A stretch of 64,000 bases of DNA from Oscheius sp. JU75 (Eukaryota; Nematoda; Chromadorea; Rhabditida; Rhabditidae): positions 186,001-250,000 of the forward strand of contig JASJZC010000006.1 in assembly GCA_037178855.1 (NCBI GenBank), given 5' to 3'. Position numbers and translations under genes: made by a program. Below the pieces are notes generated by a model that was not told the DNA's origin, did not search any database, and saw only the letters and a program-made list of their open reading frames with translations. This document shows positions 33,138 through 43,342 of this stretch, piece after piece (position 1 is the first letter of the stretch; every line of letters begins with the position of its first letter).

Positions 33138-33573
33138 ACCCGTCATGTATAGTTTCTCCTTCTCTAGTCGTTCCTCAATGAACAGGTGCCATCAGTATTG
33201 AGCTCGCTCACACCCTGTCTCTCTCTCTCTTTCTTCATGCTCAACGTTTATATCAGTGCCTATGATCTGGTCAGCCATGATTGTCTCCTTTTTTGAATCC
33301 ATTGTCGTGAAACTCGTGCCATTTGTATAAATATACCCCCACTTCCCTTGTCCCTTCACTCTATAGGACCCAGATTCTGCTCTGAATCGATCTCCACACA
33401 CCCCCTGTCAGTCCCCGATTTCCCAGCAGAACAAGCCATTTCTCTGTTTTTCCGTGCCTTTCATCCAGTAGAATGTATAGTGCCTTCTTCCCCAGCGATT
33501 CTTTTGACATGTGTATGTATATTAGCTTTCTTCCCCCTAAATCCTATCTCTCATAATTTTGTGTGTATTATTG

Positions 33574-33579
33574 AATAAA
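33574..33579 (+). terminator. Poly(A) signal of the zinc-finger gene
   Basis: AATAAA ~440 bp after the stop codon at 33137. It is the first canonical hexamer in the 3' region. Confidence 0.55.
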
Positions 33580-33611
33580 AACCGTATCTTCTGAGTCATT
33601 TTGTTGTGAAC

Positions 33612-33885
33612 GTCAGAATCGTGACCAGCGCCCTCGCAAAGCTTGGTGTCGGCGGGTATCAAACCAACAACTCTTGAATTCCAAGCGAATGCGTTAACCA
33701 CAAAGACCAGGCGCATCCGTACCGTCTCGAAAATTTCACGCCTACGCGACAGAATGGCTAGCGCAGTTGTCTAGCAGTAACAATTCGAGTTCGATCCCCA
33801 ACCGAGTACGTTTTTTGTTTTACGTTTCCTGATGTTTTCACTTGCCCTGAACACGCTCCTGATAGTATTTTCACTCAAAAAAACT
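33612..33885 (-). repeat. Two-headed tRNA-like element, copy 4 (inverted)
   Basis: On the + strand: reversed tail AATCGTGACCAGCGCCCTCG, reversed B box GGTATCAAACCAACAAC, reversed A box GCGTTAACCACAAAGACC, and spacer CCGTACCGTCTCGAAAA. Then come TGGCTAGCGCAGTTGTCTAG, B box GAGTTCGATCCCC and an outer tail ending CTGAACACGCTCCTGAT. Both ends carry the tail motif, so the whole element is roughly palindromic. It sits in the 3' spacer between the zinc-finger gene and the UGT. Confidence 0.8.
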
Positions 33886-33898
33886 GTATTCGACTACT

Positions 33899-35804
33899 TT
33901 AATCCGTTTTAACCTTCCTCCTACAACAAATCCACTTGAAACATTTCGAAATACTCAACAACAGCAGAGTAAGTAATAAAATGTAGACAGCTATCACATC
34001 GAGGCAGAAATACTGGACAAAACCTAGCTCGAACCCGTAGACGTCGAGATCATGTATCTTGTGGAACTTTCCTAGAAAAAATGGTAAACGAAAAATAGCT
34101 GTCAAGTTACCGGAAAACTCTACAGCTTCCAGAAGACGGTCAGCTGGAGTCTCTTTCCTAGTATTCATCAACTCGGAGAGTCTTGCAGCTCTTTGGGAGT
34201 ATCTAGAAATAGTCTGGATAGAGAAACAGAGAATCTGAGAGTTAGAGAAATAGAGAGACAGGCTCACCCTGAATCAGTGAGTATCTCTCTCACTGCATTC
34301 TCAAAGATTTCCTCACTGAACTGGTCCTTTTCAATGACGATCGAGGTGTTCTTTCTAGCCATGATGGCGGCGTTCTGGAACGAACAGTATCTCTGTCTGC
34401 CTCTCTGTATCTGTCTCACCTTGAACTGATCTCCAAAGATCGGAATCAAAATAGCCGGGGTCCCGGTCCTGGCAGCTTCCAGTAGACTGTTGAGACCGGC
34501 GTGACTGACAAAAAGCTCGACTCTTGGATCGTCTGGAACCAGAATTTTATCTTTTTCAACCAAAACCTACTCAACAGCTCTTTTTGTGGCATCCAGGCAG
34601 TCGTCTTCAAGTTCCCAATTCCTTTTCCGATTTCCAGATCAGTCTTGTCCGTCTTCCAAATGAACGTGTATTCTGGCAGAGCCTCTATAGTCTTCAGGAT
34701 TCCACTCTTGATGACTTCTGGCATGCTTCCAGTTGGAGCAACGGATCCAAAACTGATCACTATGGTTTTAGACCGAAGGGACAGTATATCATTGAATTCA
34801 GATGTCAGATTGCCTGGCTTCCCAAGAACGATTCCTCCAATGTGCTTGACTTTTCGGGATAGAGGACGGGCCATGTCCAAAAAGTCGTCAGAATTGGAGA
34901 GAATGTAGTTGGTTTTGGTCTTGATCACCTCAGAGATGGAGATTTGGTGACCGTGCTTGGCGAATACTGTCTAAAAATTGGATGGAGTAAGACAGAGAGA
35001 CAGCGACCCTAGCTCACCTCATACTTGGAATTGACAGAGTGTATCAATATGGTTTCTGACAGTACAACCCAGCCAAAGTTGATGAACCTTTGAAAGAAGG
35101 TCATCTTATCGGTATTAAGAGTCATGGAGGCTGGAACGTAGCTCGGGTTCAGAGGAGAATGGAACATTGGGGCGAGAGAGTCTATGAGACCGATGGAACT
35201 CATCATGATGTGGGTCTTGACGCCAAGGATCTGAAAGAAATGATTGGTCTCTCTGTTTCTCTCACCTCAGCCAATCCCAATCCACACGGGCCAAACAGTT
35301 CGAACATCCCAATGTCAAAATCTTCCTTCTTCAGTTCCTCAATCCTTGTCGTCTCTCCCAGAACCTGGTCACAGAGAGCCCTTTGTATTCCCATGAATCC
35401 CAAAACGGTTCTCATATTCCCTCCTAGAGGAGCAGTCACCCAGATGTTCCCAGTTCTGGACTCATGAGCCTCGACCATTTCTTTCGGGGCCTCGAAGTAG
35501 ACCTTCTTGACCGGACTCTTCTCCCAGTACTGTCTGAAGCGTTCTTCTAGGACAGGGTGCACCACTGTCTGGAAGAATATTATAAGAGGATCTGTCCCTG
35601 CACTCACGACATCATGACCGGCTGAGTGAAGAGTACTAGCGACTGATTCCATTAACTGAATGTGGCTGAAACCCATGGGGGTAGAGTAGAGAAGGATCTG
35701 AAAGATTAGAACTCTCTCTCTCTCTTATTGTCTGAACTAACCTTGTAGCATTGGCCAGAAACAAATAGCAAGAAGAGGAAGAACAGCTGTACTCTCCCGG
35801 TCAT
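33899..35804 (-). CDS. UDP-glucuronosyl/glucosyltransferase (UGT)
   Basis: Phase II detoxification enzyme of the ER membrane with its active site in the lumen. Read from 35804: signal peptide MTGRVQLFFLFLLFVSGQC, then KILLYSTPMGFSHIQLMESV, the usual UGT opening with the substrate-site His in SHIQ. The C-terminal UDP-sugar-binding signature is TTAWMPQKELL, then DPRVELFVSHAGLNSLLEAA, GTPAILIPIFGDQF and NAAIM. A single membrane helix (VIAVYILLLTLLLLSISKCF) is followed by a short basic tail ending KVKTD, which fits a KxKxx ER-retrieval motif. About ten short exons; several introns carry GAGACAG repeats, e.g. after the donors near 34419 and 35265. Full length ~510-530 residues. Confidence 0.92.
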
Positions 35805-36237
35805 TGGTGCTGTCAAAGTGACCTCTTCTTATCTAATGATAGGAAGTAAATAAGAACTGGTTGCTGAGACGCACATGATGACAATTTCTTGGCTCTATGA
35901 TTGAAGGATTCGGTCAAAAGTCACGGTTCTATGATGCCGATGGTTGTCTGTGTGTTGCTTGACAGAGTACACAAAACTATTAATATGACTCAAAGAGAGG
36001 CGTCAAGAGCAGAGGCATAGACTGACAAAGGCAGATATAGCAGAGAGAAAGAGGGAGACAGGAAGACCACTGTAGCCTGTTAAGGAGACTAACAGGAATT
36101 CTATTACTAATTTATTCTACCATTAAATATCTCTTCGATTAAAAATACAATATATAAAAATTTCGAAAAAAAAAAATACGTGGGTGAGCTAACAAAATAT
36201 GATCACAAAAGTCTGATACTGAGGTAGAAACCGAGGC
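35805..36237. other. Spacer between UGT start and globin-like gene end
   Basis: Upstream region of the UGT. It is AT-rich and ends in a poly-A/T-rich segment (36100-36180). No gene or RNA seen. Confidence 0.4.
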
Positions 36238-38478
36238 TCAGTTGGAAGAGAGATCACACAGGTCCGTGAATTCCAGAGTGAGATCAGTAAGCGCGATGGG
36301 GGCAGAGTTTCCGCGTTCGAGGTAGCTGCCGTTGTGTGAAGTTGGGCTCAAGTCTACTTGCGTATGGCTGCGATTGGGGCCATTGCGCGACGTAGCGCGA
36401 CGCGAGCCGGATGCGGGGCCGGAGAGAGAGTCAGTAGCGGCACGACCACGGGCTGGCTGCTGTTGAAGCTCGAGGGAGCGACGTCGGTCTGTTTCCTGCT
36501 GAACTTTCTTTCTAGAAAGAGGATGGTTAGGATTGGAAAAGAAGAGACAGAGACAGAGACAGAGACAGAGACAGAGACAGAGACAGAGACAGAGACAGAG
36601 ACAGAGACAGAGACAGAGACAGAGACAGAGACAGAGACAGAGACAGAGACAGAGACAGAGACAGAGACAGAGACAGAGACAGAGACAGAGACAGAGACAG
36701 AGACAGAGACAGAGACAGAGACAGAGACAGAGACAGAGACAGAGACAGAGACAGAGACAGAGACAGAGACAGAGACAGAGACAGAGACAGAGACAGAGAC
36801 AGAGACAGAGACAGAGACAGAGACAGAGACAGAGACAGAGACAGAGACAGAGACAGAGACAGAGACAGAGACAGAGACAGAGACAGAGACAGAGACAGAG
36901 ACAGAGACAGAGACAGAGACAGAGACAGAGACAGAGACAGAGACAGAGACAGAGACAGAGACAGAGACAGAGACAGAGACAGAGACAGAGACAGAGACAG
37001 AGACAGAGACAGAGACAGAGACAGAGACAGAGACAGAGACAGAGACAGAGACAGAGACAGAGACAGAGACAGAGACAGAGACAGAGACAGAGACAGAGAC
37101 AGAGACAGAGACAGACAACAAGAACGTACATGAGTGGAGCATATTTAGGATTGGTCGGCAAGACACGACGCTCCCAGCCCAAGCTAAAGTGACGAGTCAT
37201 GACTACGGTAATGCAGTTCCAGACATTGACATAGATGGCGCGATCAGTCATGCTCATAGGTCCTTCCTCGCGACGAGCAGAAGTAACGTCAGCTATTACC
37301 TGAAGTTTACGTTTACTTTGTTCCACTGAAATCAGCGGAACCTGCTCCTTGACATTCCCAAATGCCAGAGACATGCAGATAGGGCAAAAGAGCCTCGATC
37401 AGTCAAAGGTTACCTCAGGAAGAAGTTTGAACATGAGTTCAAAGTTGTCTGGAAGTAGAGCCGGCGCGATGATTCGATGCAACCCTCCAAGTTCCTGCAT
37501 GTGCTGCGAGAAAAGTTCCGGAGTGTCATCGTCGTGCTCAGTCGAATCACAATATGTCGCCACTGCACGTACCAGAGTCTGCAAGAGTCTATTATTAGTC
37601 TTGCTACTTTTGCTTTGACAGCTGAACAGAACTGATTGGATTGGCGAGGGTGGCGCCAGTCCAGCTGGCTCCATTTCAATCACAGACAAAGTTTCTTCTA
37701 GCAGTTTTCGAAAGATGCATTTAGATTGAGAAAAAAGTTGGAATGTCTGAGAAAATGTGGTGGGAATGACTACAAAGATTGTGAGTTACTGTAGCTGGTC
37801 TCTGCCTCTCCCCACCTGCTCCAATGACAGTACAATCTTCTTCATCCTCTCATTCGTCCTCCATTTCTCCGTTTCCGGCGGTAGCTGTAGAGCAATCAAC
37901 AAAGATGGACGATAACTGATCAGTCTCTCGAAAGCCCGAAATCCCATGTCATACAGTCCGAGAAAGCTTTCCGGCCATAGTCTGTAGGCCACTGCACGAT
38001 CTTCCTTTGTGCAATCGATTTCGAACTTCTTCTGAAATGTTCCTCATTAGCAGTTTTCTACTGTTATCCACGAAGCTAGGCCTTTTTCTGACTACAATAA
38101 CAATTTTTGTAGCAATACCACGAGCAAAAAACTGTAGTATTGTAATCCATACAGTGTTCTTAGGGCAACCTCGTCTCTCTGTCATACTTACGTCCGTGGA
38201 GGGATTGAATGTCTGCGTATGAGGGAGGCTGAAAGCATAGACAGCCATGAGGTAGGATGGCTACAGAAGTAATGAGATATCTGTCTTCCTCTGATTGGAC
38301 GAGAGCCAGTGAAGTGAGCCGATGTGAGAATGAGAATGCAAGGGGGAGGATCAAGAGGGGCAGGAAATTACTGGACACTCTCCCATCCCACTCCCCCAGT
38401 CGCGTGTGGCGACGACGTGCCATTTTCTTGGGCTCGCAAATAATATTGACTAATCTCTTTTCGGGGGTACGATGTGTG

Positions 38479-38510
<32 letters not shown>

Positions 38511-38537
38511 GAGACTTACCTCTTCCTCGAGGGACAT
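36238..38537 (-). CDS. Globin-like protein (divergent nematode globin)
   Basis: The start MSLEEE (38537) is the most likely one. It joins in phase 0 to PSYLMAVYAFSLPHTQTF, then to KKFEIDCTKEDRAVAYRLW from ~38022. The helix pattern follows nematode globins: an A-B stretch GFRAFERLISYRPSLLIAL; an F-helix-like FSQHMQELGGLHRIIAPALL, in which the His of LGGLH takes the heme-ligand (F8) place; and an H-helix-like YVNVWNCITVVMTRHFSLGW. No clear distal (E7) His is seen. A basic, Gln/Ser-rich C-terminal extension (ETDRRRSLELQQQPARGRAA) reaches the stop at 36238. The intron before the last exon contains 95 GAGACA units. The family call rests on pattern matching by eye; the small exon WNKVNVNF (about 37345-37320) is uncertain. 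Confidence 0.6.
36544..37113. repeat. (GAGACA)95 perfect hexanucleotide array
   Basis: 570 bp of GAGACA repeated exactly 95 times without a single interruption. It lies in the last intron of the globin-like gene, 5' of the acceptor TCCTCTTTCTAG at ~36515. All six frames are open across it and would encode dipeptides (ET, RQ, DR and CL, VS, SL). There is no sign that any frame is a real gene. Confidence 0.98.
38480..38515 (+). repeat. Short GAGAGACAGACA tract in globin intron 1
   Basis: GA repeats followed by GACAGACAGACAGACAGAGA. It is directly next to the donor of MSLEEE and antisense to the gene (the intron starts GTAAGTCTCTCTGTCTG). Confidence 0.8.
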
Positions 38538-38640
38538 GGTAGTGTACCAGCTGGACACTTTCCACCAACACCTTCTACTTCTGTCGGGAGATGTCCAATT
38601 TCTGAAGGGGCAGCACGTTACGGTATCATTCGTTGTCCAG

Positions 38641-39222
38641 ACAAAAACAACGATGGGAAAAGGCTAAAAATGAGATTAATGTCACTATGGCTGGGACAGA
38701 AATCTGCTTGCATGACTGGGAAGATGTGATGAAGAAAATAGAACGGGCCGACGTGGTTTTGGATTTATCGTGGATCTGGAGTGAAAATATGGGTACGACA
38801 GAGCGACAGAGAAACAGAGACAGAGATCGAGAGACAGAGACAGAGAGAGACACATAGATAGAGACAGAATGAAAGAGAGACAGTGAGGCATAGAGACAAA
38901 GAGAGAGAGAGAGAGACTGAGAAACAGAAGAACTGAGAGACTATCTACTTTACTTGCCTAGAAATTTGATCTCTACCGCCTTTTCTCAGAATCTATCAGT
39001 TCCAGAAAAATTTCAGCACAAGTTCTGCTCTCTTCCTCGTCCATGATCCGTTCCCAGGCCTTCTTCTCACGTGTCTTCTCTCATTTTCAAATTGTTGACA
39101 TTCCCGACCGGTGGGAATGCAAGTGTGAAAATTTGATTGAGCTCGAGAAAGATAAGCAGGAAGTTTGCTATCAACTACTCCACAATCCCGGGGACGACAC
39201 GAGTTTTCAGGCACAAAAATAG
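38641..39222 (+). CDS. Unknown gene, two 3' exons (5' end unresolved)
   Basis: The exon after an acceptor at 38640 reads [20 protein letters not shown], then [20 protein letters not shown] and WIWSENM. A donor at 38793 joins in phase 1 to 39000-39222, reading [19 protein letters not shown], then [20 protein letters not shown] and DDTSFQAQK before TAG. An internal ATG at 38687 could be the start, giving ~112 residues; otherwise an earlier exon is missing. The intron is mostly GACAGAGA repeat in sense orientation. It is head to head with the globin-like gene. No family recognised; soluble, helical, with a CEC pair. Confidence 0.5.
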
Positions 39223-40691
39223 CCTCTTGACCTCGGTGATCCGCGAAAACTCTCTACAGGAAAATGTGACAGGCGTCACGATTGTGTGAGGAAATTGAAT
39301 GTCGGCCACACTGCCTAATCAGGCACAAAGCACCAATTGTCGTAATACTTTTTTTTATCAGGAATTGTATATTTCAGGAAGGTTTCATGAAGAATTCTGT
39401 ATGAATTGGAAGAGTAATGACATTAGAGATCGGTAACGGTCAACAACTATATGCCAGGACAACGCGGTAGCTGGGAAAGTGGCATTTTGGGAAGGGAACG
39501 GATTTCAGAGAAGAACAGAGACAGAGAGATATAGCAACAGAAAGAGAGTATGAGAGAGAGAAAGAGACATAGACAAAGAGTCAGAGAGAGACAGAGACAT
39601 TGAAAGACAGAGAGACTGAAACTGAGAGACTGAGAGAGACAGAAAGTCAGAGAGGCAGAGAAACTAGGTTTGTTGCAATCCAATAGCAATGCATGGGTGT
39701 GCATGACTATTGGATCCACATAAGGAAACAGAGACCTCGAACAGCTGGCAAAGGGGGAGACAAGATTGGAACAAATGCGGCAGCTGTAGCTTTATGGCCT
39801 GATTTTCAAGTGACACCACCAGATCAAAATCCAAGGATTGTGCTTGTTTTCTACAGGGATCGGGAGATGGGCTATGAAAAACAGTAAAGAATCTATGACA
39901 GCTCCATACAAATAATAGAAAAGTCCTGCAACTAATTTGGACAAACAGTTCCTTAAAAGTTAATGAAAATCACAAAAAATACCAATTTACAAGTTTAGCC
40001 GAATAATTTTGACGGGAAACTTGTTTTCCTGGTTAATCAAAGAGTCAAAGTCACCCAGCCGGGTTGATAAGTCGAGTCGCCACGACGACGAAAATTGGAA
40101 CGATGGTGGAAAAGGAACGCCAGGGCATTTGTAGGCAGTTTCCGCATTCTAAAGCCATTGCCTCTTTTCAAAAATAGTCATGTGATGACGTCTAACCTGT
40201 CGTCAGCTCCCATTCCAATAGAAAGGTCCTCTTTGGTCTCACAATCACCTTCCAATTCATTGCTTTGCACATTTTCAGCTCGGATAAATCACGTGCCTCG
40301 TCTAATTTGAGCTCTCTTCATCTCTGCTCGCAGTCCAAAGGACTCACGATCGCTCGTTAATGTGAGCACGGCTGTGAATGTGGCTCAATTTGTTCACACG
40401 GTTATGCACGGAAATTGAGGGGAAGAGGGCAGAAAAGCTATCAGTTAAGTTATCGTCTCTGTCTCTCCGTGTCCTTGTTTCTCTTTCTCAGCGTCACATC
40501 CTGTACCCCCTGCGAAATGGTCGTTGAGATCTCACGCCGCCTGACTCATAGCAGCTAATTCTCCCACACGCATCTCTTCGACAAAGCCGGTCGACGACAG
40601 GTCCTATATAAGACATCACGCTAGCAGATACCCATGACCTCTTGCCACCTCTACTTATATTTCCAAATTCCTGATATTCATTGTTTTCAGA
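39223..40691. other. Intergenic region with a GAGACAG tract and one weak small ORF
   Basis: 39510-39662 is a degenerate GAGACAG tract. Right after it, 39693-39887 (+) is an open frame of 64 residues starting MGVHDYWIHIRKQRPRTAGK and ending FYRDREMGYEKQ. Its composition is protein-like, but there is no splice or family support. 40480-40690 is the promoter side of the next gene. Confidence 0.35.
40605..40612 (+). promoter_or_regulatory. TATA box of the small Cys-rich gene
   Basis: TATATAAG, 80 bp upstream of the ATG at 40692. A T-rich stretch ending TGTTTTCAG lies just before the start codon, so transcription could start near 40635 with trans-splicing at 40691. Confidence 0.5.
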
Positions 40692-41070
40692 ATGAAGTAC
40701 ATCATGGTTGTTCCGAAGAGTGCCTGGGGGAAGGAAGAACACGAGATTGAAGAAATCATTGAACAGGAGAGATTAGCCGAAGAGAGACGGAAGAAAGAAG
40801 AAGAGGAGCAGAAGCAGCCGTCCAGTTCTTTGGTGCTGAGAGTGGAGATGGTCAAGAGTCTGAAGGAGACTGCTTTAAAAGTTTTGGAAATGTGAGTGAG
40901 ACAAAGATAGAGACAGAGACCAACTTTTCAGAAAGCTTGATCAGCTGAAAGTTCCCGAAGACTGCTGTCTCCGACCACACAATTGTTTTTTGCTACCGCA
41001 GAACTGTCCCCTCCTCCAGACTGAATGTGTCCGGAAGATTCTGAACTATTTTTCTGAGAGAGAAACATAG
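40692..41070 (+). CDS. Small unknown protein: coiled-coil N-half, Cys-rich C-half
   Basis: Two exons (40692-40891 and 40932-41070) join in phase 2 to give about 112 residues. The first half is a strongly charged helix (EEIIEQERLAEERRKKEEEE); the second half has five cysteines in ~25 residues (EDCCLRPHNCFLLPQNCPLL, then TECVRK). There is no signal peptide, so it is probably intracellular; the cysteines could bind metal. It has its own TATA box and a poly(A) signal (AATAAA, ~41117). The intron is 40 bp with the usual GTGAGTGAGACA start. I do not recognise the family. Confidence 0.7.
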
Positions 41071-41318
41071 ATTCTATCTGTCATTTGTTGATAATTTTAT
41101 TTTTCTGCACCGATTTAATAAAACCTGTCAGTTCTACCAAATCTCGTGGCATTTTACAGAGTTTATTAGCTTAGGTACCGGAAGACACAGACTCTGGGAG
41201 CCGTAGTGTAGAAAAGTTACAGATGACTTTACAGGCTTTGGCACGACAGGAGGCACGCAAAATACTTAAAGTACAGAAACAGAGAAGGAAGGGGAGATTC
41301 AAAAGAAAAAAAGGATTT

Positions 41319-43342
41319 TCAATAGTTGATGCCCTTGAAGTAGTCGGCCAGATTTCCAGTGACTTTACTGCAAGCTTCCGGCTGAACACCGCCTTCGTAG
41401 AGGGAGATGATCACGGCTAAAAAATTAATTGCCTCTCTGTCTTCCAGTCACTCTGTCTTCCTAAAACAAATAAAACGTTTCAGGGGAAAAAGACCCATGT
41501 TCAGCGCTTACAAAAACCTCGGGAAACGCAAAACAATCCTTTTTATCTCCAGGCGGAATCAAACTCGGGTCTGTATATTACTATAGTCCATTTCCAACGA
41601 ATAGCGGCAGTGAGCCAATTCTTTAAAGGTTTTTCGAAAACGAAAAATCGGGTCCCATCACGGGCCTCGAAAAATGCGGCGCGAATTCAAAATTCCTTTG
41701 TCATTTTCCAGTCGAAGAAGAAGAAGCTCCAACTAGGGACGAATGGTCCATGGACTGATCCCTATTCACATTTTGAGACTTTCACTCGTATTGTTGTTTG
41801 TTTTTTGTTGTTATAGAAGAAAAACTGCGGAAATCCAGTACTGCACACAATAGTATTTGTCTTAGTCTTTCAGCAAAGAATGCGCCGACAATGCATCCAT
41901 GGCGCAATGCCAGGTGGCGCGGTCAACGGATCGTGGAGTCGGGAGTTCGGATCCCCGATTAAAATATTTATTTGGCTTACTGCCGCAATTCGTTGGAAAT
42001 GGACTATAGACAAACGCGTTAGCCTTTCAGCCATTTAGGAGAGATTGTCTGTTTTCTACGCTTTTTCGATCTCTTAGCGTAGTGGTTATCACGCTTGCTT
42101 GAAGTTCACATGTTACCGAGGGTGCTTGGCTCCGTTTTGGAAAATGAGACAGAAATTGATTTGTGTTCCACAATCCGCACAATATTCTACAATTCACGCA
42201 GCATGTCATTTTTTTCCACTATATCATCTGTTGCTTCTCTCTGTGCCTCTCTGTCTCTCCCAAACTCACCTGTTTTCGTTTTATAAATAAAGAAGCCATT
42301 GCTGCCCTTCTTTCCAATCACTCTGTCATCGTCAGCATTCAGTACAAAATATTTCTCCCCCTCGAACTTCAGACCACTGGCCATGAGCCCATCCTTGTTG
42401 GTGAAGGCTCTGGCAGCTGCTGCGGCCTCTTCAGCACCGAGCTAAAAAGTCTCATAATCCCTCAAATCAGTTCAATTTGTTTCCTCTTTGCCGAGCTTCT
42501 CGTTTGCACTCTCGCGGTGACCGCTTTTTGCCGTGGCGGCTCGGGGCTGCAAGAGAGCAGAGAATGACTAAAAAAGTAGACTGGAAGGGTTCTAGAACCT
42601 GAGGTTGTCTGAGAAACGAAAGAATGAAAAAATTGTGTCTGTAAATGTCCGCAATTTAGAAAGATGTACAACTTTTATATGTAGGGAAAACTGGTGAGCA
42701 TATACAAGTTCTGTCCAAATATGTCCTGTCGCTTTATATATTTGTAAAATGTCTGGCGGATTCTAGTGTTCTACTTTTACCGCAAATCTTTGCGCATGCA
42801 TTTTCGGAATCGATAGAAGCCATTTCTGTAAAATTTTCAACTAAGGGTTTCGGAGATTTACGCGAGGAACAGAGCTGTTAAAAGGTAAAGCTACCATCCT
42901 ATTTTCGGTGCTACTGGCGTGTTCCTTTGGTGATGGATAAGCCTACACTCTGACATCCGATACTACCAAAATATAAACTGCGACTTGTAGTTCAAGTCCC
43001 GAACTGACTTGCCTGAAAATGCAAATCAAAGGCATTGGCTTCTACGCGCCGTTTACCCGCAATGTTACGGTCCCTTTTGGAGCAAACAAATAGACAAACC
43101 ATACAAAACACAAAAGTGAAAATTGAAGTCCTTCTCTAAGCTCAGCTGTCTAGTTAGAGAAAAAAACCTTTCATTGGCCGTTTCAGGGGATCAGATTAGC
43201 CGAGCCCCTCAAAATTTTGCGGTCTTCCTACCTTGAAGTTGTCGCTCTTGCCCCAAACGGATCCGTCAAAGCCACAGATGGCAGCCTTGCTTACACTGCC
43301 GCTGCCGACGAGGTTGGTGTTGACAAGGTCCGGCCAAGACAT
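41319..43342 (-). CDS. pfn: Profilin
   Basis: Actin-monomer-binding protein that also binds poly-proline and phosphoinositides; cytoplasmic. Three exons: 43342-43232, 42441-42270 and ~41412-41319. It starts MSWPDLVNTNLVGSGSVSKA and GFDGSVWGKS, then has LMASGLKFEGEKYFVLNADD and KGSNGFFIYKT. It ends VIISLYEGGVQPEACSKVTG and LADYFKGINY. About 126 residues, the normal length for nematode profilins. Intron 2 is unusually long (~850 bp) because it contains a two-headed tRNA-like element that is itself interrupted by an inverted-repeat transposon. Confidence 0.95.
41495..42140 (+). repeat. Two-headed tRNA-like element, copy 5, interrupted
   Basis: Left part 41495-41583: CTCGGGAAACGCAAAACAAT, reverse B box GGAATCAAACTCGGGT, TATATTACTA. 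Right part from 42007: TAGACAAACGCGTTAGCC, spacer, sense A box TAGCGTAGTGGTTATCAC, poor B box. Between them lies a 423-bp inverted-repeat insertion. It is in intron 2 of profilin. Confidence 0.8.
41584..42006. mobile_element. TA-flanked inverted-repeat transposon (MITE) inside the tRNA-like element
   Basis: The ends are TAGTCCATTTCCAACGAATA (41584) and the reverse complement TAGTCCATTTCCAACGAATT (from 42006), continuing GCGGCAGT, a ~28-bp terminal inverted repeat with one mismatch. It is flanked on each side by TA. Excising it with one TA rebuilds ATTACTAGACAAACGCG, matching other copies (ATTACTAGACAAGCGCG). There is no transposase. An internal GCGGTCAACGG with GAGTTCGGATCCCC looks vaguely like A and B boxes. 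A Tc1/mariner-type mover is inferred from the TA. Confidence 0.85.

Noticed and set aside
36544..37113. CRISPR-like array
   Set aside because: No spacers: it is a pure hexanucleotide repeat in an intron-containing eukaryotic sequence.
36238..37374. Long open frames through the GAGACA array (up to 378 codons)
   Set aside because: A hexamer with no stop in any frame keeps all six open. Splice sites and phase place the array inside an intron of the minus-strand globin-like gene.
38976..39068. Minus-strand stretch reading [20 protein letters not shown]
   Set aside because: It is the shadow of the + strand exon 39000-39222, which joins in phase to the exon ending at 38792 and has the better acceptor.
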